A DNA stretch of 24,379 nt from SIG440 sp045578305 (GTDB lineage Bacteria > Bacillota > Clostridia > Monoglobales > Monoglobaceae), in NCBI GenBank assembly GCA_045578305.1, contig JAZNKA010000022.1, forward strand, positions 1 through 24,379, in the 5' to 3' direction. The position numbers and the translations under genes are program-made. The notes below the pieces were generated by a model that saw nothing but the letters and a program-made list of their open reading frames with translations, ran no database searches and was not told the origin of the DNA. Within the stretch, counting starts at the first letter, position 1. The number at the start of each line of letters is the position of its first letter. Positions 1 to 5,973 of this stretch are shown here, piece by piece.

Positions 1-382
1 TTATTCCTTCGCCCATTACTTCTTTCAATTTTGAAACATCAACCATACCCTCGCAAGGAATACCAACCGCATAAACCTTTTCGCGGTCAAAACGATGTTC
101 TGTTAAAAGCTGATTAAAGCTGTAGGTATCACAAGGTTTTAAAAAAACAAGAATTTTACCCTCAAATCTGTCGGTTTTTGAAACAAGATATTTCGAGAAG
201 TTCGCTCCGCAAAAATCGTTCCAGACAAAATTTTCTTTCAGGTCTTCTTCACTTTTAAACATTTTAGGGGTTACATCGTAGCCGAATTCGCCCTTACTCC
301 ATCCCAAAACTGCACTGACAGTGCCACTTTCAAGCAGAGAAACTGCTTTGTCTGTTAACTGTTTTTGTGTTATTTTTTGCAT
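1..382 (-). CDS. FrhB/FlxB-like iron-sulfur electron-transfer protein, N-terminal part (runs off left edge)
   Basis: This gene is open to the window edge: 127 N-terminal residues are visible and the C-terminus is missing. I translated it directly. The fragment resembles the N-terminal domain of the coenzyme F420 hydrogenase beta-subunit-like / FlxB family found beside hdr genes in anaerobes. It has an N-terminal helix (KAVSLLESGTV), a KPCD segment around Cys84 and a GIPCEGMVD segment around Cys110. Ferredoxin-type cluster motifs would be expected further downstream, outside the window. The start is supported by GGAGG at 390-394 on the opposite strand, about 8 nt ahead of the ATG. The start overlaps the end of the MvhD gene by 13 nt, so the two are probably translationally coupled. 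I infer a role in passing electrons between the Hdr-MvhD module and a soluble carrier. The family call is fairly sure; the exact partner is unknown. Confidence 0.72.
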   Translation of the reverse strand, partial: MQKITQKQLTDKAVSLLESGTVSAVLGWSKGEFGYDVTPKMFKSEEDLKENFVWNDFCGANFSKYLVSKTDRFEGKILVFLKPCDTYSFNQLLTEHRFDREKVYAVGIPCEGMVDVSKLKEVMGEGI

Positions 383-804
383 CGCAGATCCTCCAATCTC
401 TTGTTTTCGCCAAGTGCTGTTACTTTTTCTACAAAATCGTTCATTATAGCTGCAAATTTTGCACCTTCTGCCGCCGAAACCCACTCTACGCGGGTACGCT
501 CTTTTTCGATTCCCAAAAAATCAAGCATCGAGAAAAGCGCTGCCATTCTTCTTCGGGTATAGTAGTTGCCTGATGTATAGTGGCAGTCACCGGGGTGACA
601 CCCACAGATTATAACTCCGTCAGCGCCTCTTTGGAATGCACGAAGAACAAACATCGGGTTGACACGACAAGAGCAGGGAACTCTTATAATCTTTACATCT
701 GCCGGATAGTTAAGGCGGTTATTGCCCGCAAGGTCTGCGCCTGCATAAGAACACCAGTTGCAGCAAAAAGCAACAATTAAAGGTTTATGTTCGTTTACTT
801 GCAT
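370..804 (-). CDS. mvhD: MvhD-type hydrogenase iron-sulfur subunit (electron entry to HdrA)
   Basis: This 144-residue protein matches the MvhD/FlxD family: a small [2Fe-2S] protein that docks on HdrA and passes electrons from an oxidoreductase to its flavin. Visible cysteines are C14, C15 and C18 (FCCNWCSY), C44 and C46 (PCSC), and C67, C69 and C74 (CGCHPGDC), the characteristic set. No membrane segment or signal peptide is seen. The start overlaps the end of hdrA by 10 nt, and the stop overlaps the next gene by 13 nt, so the three are almost certainly co-translated. In methanogens the partner is [NiFe] hydrogenase and in sulfate reducers FlxABC. Neither hydrogenase subunits nor FlxA is visible here; the FrhB/FlxB-like gene immediately downstream is the likely partner. 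Confidence 0.93.
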   Translation of the reverse strand: MQVNEHKPLIVAFCCNWCSYAGADLAGNNRLNYPADVKIIRVPCSCRVNPMFVLRAFQRGADGVIICGCHPGDCHYTSGNYYTRRRMAALFSMLDFLGIEKERTRVEWVSAAEGAKFAAIMNDFVEKVTALGENKRLEDLRCKK

Positions 805-2789
805 ATTGCATCCACCTCCGCCATAATTTGATTGCTCTTAAATCCGTTAAGGTCCATTGCCCCTGAAGGACAAGCAACTGTACATGCACCGCATCCCTGA
901 CAAACCGCAGGATTTACAACAGCAATTCGTCTGATTTTAGTTGTTCTGTCCGGCATACGGAATTCCTTGTCTTCATAAGTAATAGCGCCATAAGGACAAA
1001 CCCTCTCACACGAAGAACAACCATTACACATAAGCTCGTTTGAGTGAGCAACACAAGGATTGCCTGTCAACTTGTCCTTTGCCAAAAGGCCTATAACCTT
1101 GGATGCCGCAGCTCCCGCCTGAGAAACTGTCTCGGGGATATCCTTGGGACCCTGACAAGCACCCGAGAGGAACACGCCTGCAGTCGGGCTTTCGACAGGT
1201 CTTAGCTTTGGATGAGCTTCGGTAAAGAAATCATTTGTATCCATACTTGCAGTAAGCATGGTCGCAAGAGGCCTTGCTGACTTGTCTGGCTCTATTGCCG
1301 CCGCCAAAACCACAAGGTCAGCATCAATATGAAGCTGTTTATTGTCGATAAGGTCCGAAGCCTGGACTTTAAGCTTATCACCTTCGGGTGTAACCTTTCC
1401 AACCATACCCTTGACATATTTAACGCCATATTCTTCAACTGCTCTTCTGTAAAATTCGTCAAAGTTTTTACCCGGAGTCCGGACATCTATATAGAATACA
1501 TATACATCCGTATCAGGATACTTGTCGCGCACGAGCATTGCGTGCTTCGCCGTATACATACAGCAAATCTTCGAGCAATATTCTTTGCCTTTTTCAGCAC
1601 ATGCATCGCATCTTGATCCCACGCACTGAACAAAGACAATTGTCTTTGGAGACTTTCCGTCAGACGGTCTTTCAAGGTGACCTGCCGTCGGACCTGCCGC
1701 ATTTGTAAGACGCTCAAATTCAAGAGAAGTGATAACATCCTTTGACTGATTGTAGGCAAATTCGTCAAACTTATCCATACTGATTGGATTGAATCCTGTT
1801 GCAACAACAATCGCGCCATATTTTTCGTTTATATATTCGTCTTTTTGTGTGTAATCAATTGCGCCTGCTGCACAAACTCTTGCACAAAGACCGCATTTTC
1901 CGTTTTTAAGCATATTACAAGAATTTGGGTCAATTGTTGCAACTTTTGGTACTGCCTGAGCAAACGGAATGTATATCGCACTGCGGTTGTCCATTCCAAG
2001 ATTGAATTCGTTGGGCACCTTTTTCATAGGACATTTTTCCACACAAGCGCCGCAACCTGTGCATATATCTTCTTTTACATATCGTGCATTCTTTTTGATA
2101 GTTACATCAAAGTTACCCACAAAGCCTTTAATTTCCGACACTTCGCTGTAAGAAAAAATACGGATATTTTCGTTTTGCGCAACATCCACCATTTTGGGTG
2201 TCAAAATACACGCTGCGCAGTCAAGTGTCGGGAATGTCTTGTCAAGCTGTGCCATTTTGCCACCGATTGTGGGCTTCTTTTCTACAATATCAACAGGGAA
2301 GCCTGCATCTGCAATATCAAGCGCGGTCTGAATACCAGCTATACCGCCGCCAATAACAAGTGCTCTTTTTGTAACCGGCGATTCTCCGGGAGTAAGCGGT
2401 GTGTTAAGGTTAACCTTTGCAACAGCTGCTTTGCCTAAGATAATAGCTTTTTCTGTGCCTGTCTGGATATCCTTATGCACCCAAGAACACTGTTCTCTTA
2501 TGTTTGCAATTTCAACCATATAAGGATTGAGGCCTGCAGCAGCCGCAGTTTTTCTGAACGTTGTCTCGTGCATACGCGGTGAGCACGAGCAAACAACTAT
2601 GCCGGTAAGGTTATGTTCCTTTACCGCATCTTTAATCATATCCTGTCCTGCCTGAGAACACATATATTGATAATTGGTGGAAAAAACAACACCGGGTTCG
2701 TTTTTCAAGGCATCCGATACTGCCTGCACATCAACTGTACCTGCAATATTGCTGCCGCACCAACATACAAAAACACCAACTCTTTGCAT
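795..2789 (-). CDS. hdrA: HdrA-like FAD/iron-sulfur subunit of heterodisulfide reductase-type complex
   Basis: HdrA carries the FAD that bifurcates electrons in Hdr complexes. The 664-residue protein is full length for the family. It shows N-terminal cysteines C9, C11, C44, C67 and C69, then a dinucleotide-binding GGGIAG at 147-152. A LDCAACILTPKM segment has C191 and C194, with cysteine rather than selenocysteine. A four-Cys motif lies at C243/C246/C249/C253, and further cluster cysteines at C299/C302/C306. The cysteine-rich QCVGSR...YCSKICC stretch is at about 388-410. Two C-terminal ferredoxin motifs are at C588/C591/C594/C598 and C630/C633/C636/C640. It is cytoplasmic. It lies 14 nt after hdrC and overlaps mvhD. 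The surroundings are Clostridia-like with no methanogenesis genes, so the physiological disulfide is not CoM-S-S-CoB and remains unidentified. Confidence 0.95.
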   Translation of the reverse strand: MQRVGVFVCWCGSNIAGTVDVQAVSDALKNEPGVVFSTNYQYMCSQAGQDMIKDAVKEHNLTGIVVCSCSPRMHETTFRKTAAAAGLNPYMVEIANIREQCSWVHKDIQTGTEKAIILGKAAVAKVNLNTPLTPGESPVTKRALVIGGGIAGIQTALDIADAGFPVDIVEKKPTIGGKMAQLDKTFPTLDCAACILTPKMVDVAQNENIRIFSYSEVSEIKGFVGNFDVTIKKNARYVKEDICTGCGACVEKCPMKKVPNEFNLGMDNRSAIYIPFAQAVPKVATIDPNSCNMLKNGKCGLCARVCAAGAIDYTQKDEYINEKYGAIVVATGFNPISMDKFDEFAYNQSKDVITSLEFERLTNAAGPTAGHLERPSDGKSPKTIVFVQCVGSRCDACAEKGKEYCSKICCMYTAKHAMLVRDKYPDTDVYVFYIDVRTPGKNFDEFYRRAVEEYGVKYVKGMVGKVTPEGDKLKVQASDLIDNKQLHIDADLVVLAAAIEPDKSARPLATMLTASMDTNDFFTEAHPKLRPVESPTAGVFLSGACQGPKDIPETVSQAGAAASKVIGLLAKDKLTGNPCVAHSNELMCNGCSSCERVCPYGAITYEDKEFRMPDRTTKIRRIAVVNPAVCQGCGACTVACPSGAMDLNGFKSNQIMAEVDAICK

Positions 2790-2803
2790 TTGTCTTTTCC
2801 TCC

Positions 2804-3190
2804 TTACTTACTGTATTTTCTGAATGCGCTGACTAAAAGTTGTTGCGGTATGTCTTCATCAAGAAATTCCTCAACATCGTTTGCAGTCATTCTGTTTTCT
2901 CCCTGTTTTCTGATTGCCGCAAGCCTAACAGCCTCTACCAATTTTGCAGGCTCGACACCCCTTGGGCATCTTTCGATGCATGCAAAGCAAGACAAACATT
3001 TGTAAAGCGACTCTGACTCAAGAAGCGGCTGTATATCCCCGCTTTCAACCATACTTACAAACTGATGAGGATGATATTCCATCTCATCATAAGCCGGGCA
3101 TGTTGCCGAGCATTTACCGCATTTCATACATTTTTTGGGATTTACTCCGCTCTCACGGATCAACTCCTCGCGAAGATACTTATTGTTCAT
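2804..3190 (-). CDS. hdrC: HdrC-like 2x[4Fe-4S] subunit
   Basis: This 128-residue soluble protein has two classical cubane cluster motifs, C21/C24/C27/C31 (followed by PAY) and C65/C68/C71/C75 (followed by PRG). This is the arrangement of HdrC, which wires electrons from HdrA to HdrB. The length is ordinary for the archaeal-type soluble HdrC, and there is no membrane anchor as in HdrE-linked systems. The start ATG lies inside the end of hdrB (11-nt overlap, positions 3180-3190), indicating coupled translation. The gene order hdrB-hdrC-hdrA-mvhD is compact, and all four subunits of the core are present and intact. Confidence 0.93.
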   Translation of the reverse strand: MNNKYLREELIRESGVNPKKCMKCGKCSATCPAYDEMEYHPHQFVSMVESGDIQPLLESESLYKCLSCFACIERCPRGVEPAKLVEAVRLAAIRKQGENRMTANDVEEFLDEDIPQQLLVSAFRKYSK

Positions 3191-3974
3191 CTGTATCCTC
3201 CTTTACACCAAGTGCTTCAGCCAAAAGTTCGGTAAAATAAACAACCGGAATATCCGCACCGTTTTTCAAAAGATTATATTTGCAAAGCGGGCAAGCTGTT
3301 ATAATCATTTCAGCACCCTGCGCTTTTGCATTTTGCACCACCTGGTTACTGCTTTTTTTTGCTAAATCCGGGCTTTCGACACTTACGTATCCGCCGCAGC
3401 ACTCATTGCGCTTTGCGTAAACAACCGGCTCTGCCCCAAGTGCTTTTATAAATTCTTCCATAATGCTTGGATTTTCGGGGTCATCCATCTTCATAACACT
3501 GCCCGGTCTTAAAAGCAGACAGCCGTAATATGCCGCTATCTTTTTATCTTTTAAAGGATTTGCCACCTTTTCTTTTAGTGTGTCAAATCCAACCAAATCA
3601 CGAAGCATTTCAAGATAGTGATAAACCTCGGCTTCACCATAATATCCGCCGTCCTCTGCCATATAACGGTTTACTTTGTCTGAAAATTCCTTATCATTCT
3701 GCATCGCATGATTTGTTTGCTTTATGACATTGTGGCAAGCCGAACATACAGTCACAAGAGGCTGTCCCTTTGAGGAAGCCTCTTTCAATGTGCGAACAGA
3801 AGAAAGTTTTGTCGCAACTTCGTTTTTCGCCGTAGTAAACACACCACCACAGCATTGCCAGTTTTCAATTTCTTCAAGAGTAATACCTAAAGCTTCTGCC
3901 GACTTGTATGCATACAAATCAAGGTCTTTGGCTTTGTTTTTCAGAGTGCACCCGGGGAAATAGCTAATCTTCAT
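3180..3974 (-). CDS. hdrB: HdrB-like catalytic subunit with two intact CCG domains
   Basis: HdrB holds two non-cubane [4Fe-4S] clusters that reduce a disulfide in methanogens. The 264-residue protein keeps both cysteine-rich CCG motifs. The first is C9, C41-C42, C77 and C80 (spacing 31 and 34 residues). The second is C152, C192-C193, C228 and C231 (spacing 39 and 34). All ten ligand cysteines are therefore present, which argues for a working active site rather than a degenerate paralogue. The start has AAGGGAAGG upstream. It lies 18 nt after the dehydrogenase gene, with no terminator between them, so the two are likely co-transcribed. The substrate in this organism is unknown. Hdr-like complexes of acetogens and sulfate reducers use other acceptors or methylene-THF reductase partners. 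Confidence 0.93.
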   Translation of the reverse strand: MKISYFPGCTLKNKAKDLDLYAYKSAEALGITLEEIENWQCCGGVFTTAKNEVATKLSSVRTLKEASSKGQPLVTVCSACHNVIKQTNHAMQNDKEFSDKVNRYMAEDGGYYGEAEVYHYLEMLRDLVGFDTLKEKVANPLKDKKIAAYYGCLLLRPGSVMKMDDPENPSIMEEFIKALGAEPVVYAKRNECCGGYVSVESPDLAKKSSNQVVQNAKAQGAEMIITACPLCKYNLLKNGADIPVVYFTELLAEALGVKEDTDEQ

Positions 3975-3992
3975 TGTTTATACCTTCCCTTT

Positions 3993-4937
3993 TTAATATA
4001 TACTAATACCGCTTATCAAATCTTTCAAAACCTTTGCGCTATTGCGAAGTGCCGCAATCTCTTCATCGTTGAGAGGAAGAATTATTTTGCTGTGTGCACC
4101 CTTGTTTCCAACAATACTTAAAAGGCTTAAACATACATCATCAATTCCATATTCACCGTTAAGCAATGTCGACACAGTAAGAGTTGTGTCAATTCCGCTG
4201 AGCAGGCACTGACACACATGACATACTGACATTGACACCGCATAAAATGTTGCTCCTTTGCGTTCTATAACCCTGGCACCTGATTTTTTAACATATTCTT
4301 CAACATCTTCCCGTCTGAACTCAGGATAATCTGCACCGGTCTGTATTGCATGCTGATAATCCTCAATCGGTACATTCGAAATGTTTGAAATAGACCACGG
4401 AACAAAAGAACTGTCCCCGTGTTCTCCCAAAACATAGGCGTGTACGTTTTTCTGGTTTACAGAATAATACTCGGCAATTCTTGAACGAAGTCTTGCAGTG
4501 TCCAAAATGGTGCCTGAACCAATAACACGCTCCTGAGGAAGCCCTGTATGCTTTAAAAACACATAGGTCAGGATATCAACAGGGTTGCTGACAATAACAT
4601 ATGTCGCTTCCGGTGCAACAGGAACAATTTTGTCCGCAATACTTTTTATAATGTCAACATTGGTCTGTGTAAGGTCAAGTCTTGATTGTCCTGCCTTTCG
4701 AGCCATACCCGATGTAATAATGATAATATCCGAATCCTTGGCATCTGCGTATGAGCCCGCATAAACACTTGCCGGGTGGCAAAAAGGAACACCCTGTTGT
4801 ATGTCAAGGGCTTCTCCAAAAGCCTTTTCCTCATTTATATCAATCATAACAATTTCAGATGCAAGTCCCATAACAGTAAGCGTATATGCAATTGTTGAAC
4901 CTACATGTCCCGAACCAATTACTGTAATTTTATTCAT
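3993..4937 (-). CDS. NAD-dependent lactate/malate dehydrogenase family enzyme, Arg at the specificity position
   Basis: This 314-residue member of the LDH/MDH family interconverts a 2-hydroxyacid and a 2-oxoacid with NAD(H). The NAD-binding loop GSGHVGS is at residues 8-14, with Asp33 favouring NAD over NADP. Catalytic residues are Arg86, Asn118, Asp146 with Arg149 (LDTAR) and His173 (GEHGD). The overall sequence looks like L-lactate dehydrogenase, and most pipelines would call it ldh. However, the specificity-loop residue that is Gln in LDH (Gln102 in classical numbering) is Arg80 here (GMARKAGQSR), as in malate dehydrogenases. I therefore leave the symbol blank. It is first in the probable operon with hdrBCA-mvhD, 18 nt ahead of hdrB, and has its own promoter at 5013-5041. 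The start follows GAGAGG. Confidence 0.88.
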   Translation of the reverse strand: MNKITVIGSGHVGSTIAYTLTVMGLASEIVMIDINEEKAFGEALDIQQGVPFCHPASVYAGSYADAKDSDIIIITSGMARKAGQSRLDLTQTNVDIIKSIADKIVPVAPEATYVIVSNPVDILTYVFLKHTGLPQERVIGSGTILDTARLRSRIAEYYSVNQKNVHAYVLGEHGDSSFVPWSISNISNVPIEDYQHAIQTGADYPEFRREDVEEYVKKSGARVIERKGATFYAVSMSVCHVCQCLLSGIDTTLTVSTLLNGEYGIDDVCLSLLSIVGNKGAHSKIILPLNDEEIAALRNSAKVLKDLISGISIY

Positions 4938-5012
4938 ACCTAATCCTCTCTTTTTATAATTAGATTTTTATTTCTTGAGCAGTCAAGCGCGAAACTCCCC
5001 AATTGTAATTTT

Positions 5013-5041
5013 AATATAACATAAACCCTGCGAATAATCAA
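5013..5041 (-). promoter_or_regulatory. Predicted sigma-A promoter of the dehydrogenase-hdr operon
   Basis: On the minus strand a -35 TTGATT (5036-5041) is separated by 17 bp from a -10 TATATT (5013-5018). The inferred transcription start is near 5006, giving a leader of about 70 nt before the ATG at 4937. A small CTTGA/TCAAG hairpin lies within that leader. It is the best -35/-10 pair in the 217-bp gap between ribU and the dehydrogenase gene. Confidence 0.6.
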
Positions 5042-5077
5042 TAATCTTACACCATTTTCGTCGTATTGACAAAAATT

Positions 5078-5095
5078 TCACAATTCCTCTTGTGA
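5078..5095 (-). terminator. Possible weak terminator after ribU (6-bp dyad)
   Basis: TCACAA and TTGTGA are separated by six bases. Read on the minus strand, the 6-bp stem is followed by AATTTTTG, so it could be a weak intrinsic terminator about 60 nt past the ribU stop. The stem is short and poor in GC, so confidence is low. The half-sites are in the opposite order to a Rex operator. Confidence 0.25.
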
Positions 5096-5154
5096 TTTAT
5101 GTTTAATTTTTAACAATCCAACTTAAAGTCATCTATTTAAGTATATTTTTCGCT

Positions 5155-5766
5155 TTATTTTTTGCCATTGATGGGGTATTTAAGTATTGGGCTGAGCGGT
5201 TTGTAGATAATAGCTGTAATAATCGAAACAATCACTGCCTTTATCAGATTAAACGGAACAACGCAAAGCAAAACCAGCTTTGAAAGACTGTCGACCGCCG
5301 GAAATATGCATTTTCCCATACCCACAATTGCGTCCATAGGAATATTAAGCATTCTGCTGTAGGTAGGAATCAGAACAAGCGCATTTACAAGTCCGGCAAA
5401 TACAGCCATTGCAAGACTTCCCAAAATCATACCAAAAATTGCATTTTTCTTGTTCCTTTTTCGTCTGTAAAGTATTGCGGCAGGAAGAATAAACGACACA
5501 CCCACCAAAAAATTGGCAAATTCTCCCACTCCTGCAGTTATAGTTCCGTTTATCAACAAATTCAAAAGTATTTTCAAAAACTCAATTGCAATTCCTGCAG
5601 CCGGGCCCAATGCAAAGGCCCCCACCAGCACAGGAATCTCGCTGAAGTCAAGTTCGTAAAAGGGTGGTGCAATAAACGGCAGGGGAAACTCGAACAGCAT
5701 CAAAACCATTGCTGTCGCCGAAAGCATTGCAATTTTTGCCATCCATTCAATTTTGTTTTTTCTCAT
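5155..5766 (-). CDS. ribU: Riboflavin ECF transporter substrate-binding subunit RibU
   Basis: RibU is the membrane S-component that captures riboflavin and works with a shared EcfA-A'-T energising module, which is not encoded here. The 203-residue protein has about six hydrophobic segments and a charged cytoplasmic loop (RRKRNKK) in the middle. It carries the family-like stretch GTITAGVGEFANFLVG at about residues 74-89. The length is normal for RibU. The assignment is strongly supported by the FMN riboswitch and terminator directly upstream. AGGAGC at 5775-5780 is the ribosome-binding site. The operon appears monocistronic. It lies between pheT and the Hdr operon; HdrA needs FAD, but that adjacency may be chance. 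Confidence 0.92.
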   Translation of the reverse strand: MRKNKIEWMAKIAMLSATAMVLMLFEFPLPFIAPPFYELDFSEIPVLVGAFALGPAAGIAIEFLKILLNLLINGTITAGVGEFANFLVGVSFILPAAILYRRKRNKKNAIFGMILGSLAMAVFAGLVNALVLIPTYSRMLNIPMDAIVGMGKCIFPAVDSLSKLVLLCVVPFNLIKAVIVSIITAIIYKPLSPILKYPINGKK

Positions 5767-5791
5767 TCATATCAGCTCCTTTAAAAAAATA

Positions 5792-5815
5792 TTGCCCCGA
5801 CTTTTGTCGGGGCAA
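5792..5815 (-). terminator. Intrinsic terminator, expression platform of the FMN riboswitch
   Basis: A GC-rich hairpin (TTGCCCCGAC / GTCGGGGCAA, loop of about 4 nt) is followed on the minus strand by ATTTTTTTAA. It sits between the riboswitch aptamer and the ribU start codon, so FMN binding is expected to cause premature termination. Confidence 0.9.
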
Positions 5816-5844
5816 CAAATATACACTCAAAGCAAGTCTGCCAT

Positions 5845-5961
5845 AAGTATTCTTTTTCCATCCGGACTTTACCGTCGGTTTTGGAATTTCACCAAATCAA
5901 CCAAATTTCTGGCTCGCGGACTTTACCGCCGGTCAGGAATTTCACCCTGCCCCAAAGAATA
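5845..5961 (-). ncRNA. FMN riboswitch (RFN element) controlling ribU
   Basis: The minus strand reads AGGGTGAAATTCCTGACCGG, then CGGTAAAGTCCGCGAGCC, a second GGTGAAATTCC, CGACGGTAAAGTCCGGATG and a closing GAAAAAGAAT. These are the conserved blocks of the RFN aptamer in the right order. The P1 stem is formed by ATTCTTT near 5960 and AAAGAAT near 5850. The aptamer begins 14 nt after the pheT stop with no terminator in between, so some transcription could enter from pheST. An AT-rich TATAAA-like element at about 5964-5969 may be part of a dedicated promoter, but no convincing -35 was found. Confidence 0.96.
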
Positions 5962-5973
5962 TTTTATATTCAA

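Noticed and set aside
1845..2438. 197-codon open frame on the plus strand
   Set aside because: It is antisense to the cysteine-rich, well-conserved hdrA, lacks a ribosome-binding site and has the Cys/Phe/His-rich composition of a shadow frame.
1365..2789. Selenocysteine in HdrA
   Set aside because: No in-frame TGA occurs. The relevant position is an ordinary cysteine (LDCAACILTP).
5078..5095. Possible Rex (NADH-responsive) operator upstream of the dehydrogenase-hdr operon
   Set aside because: Rex sites read TTGTGA-N6-TCACAA. Here the half-sites are in the reverse order (TCACAA-N6-TTGTGA), and they lie more than 35 bp upstream of the predicted -35. A weak terminator is the better reading.
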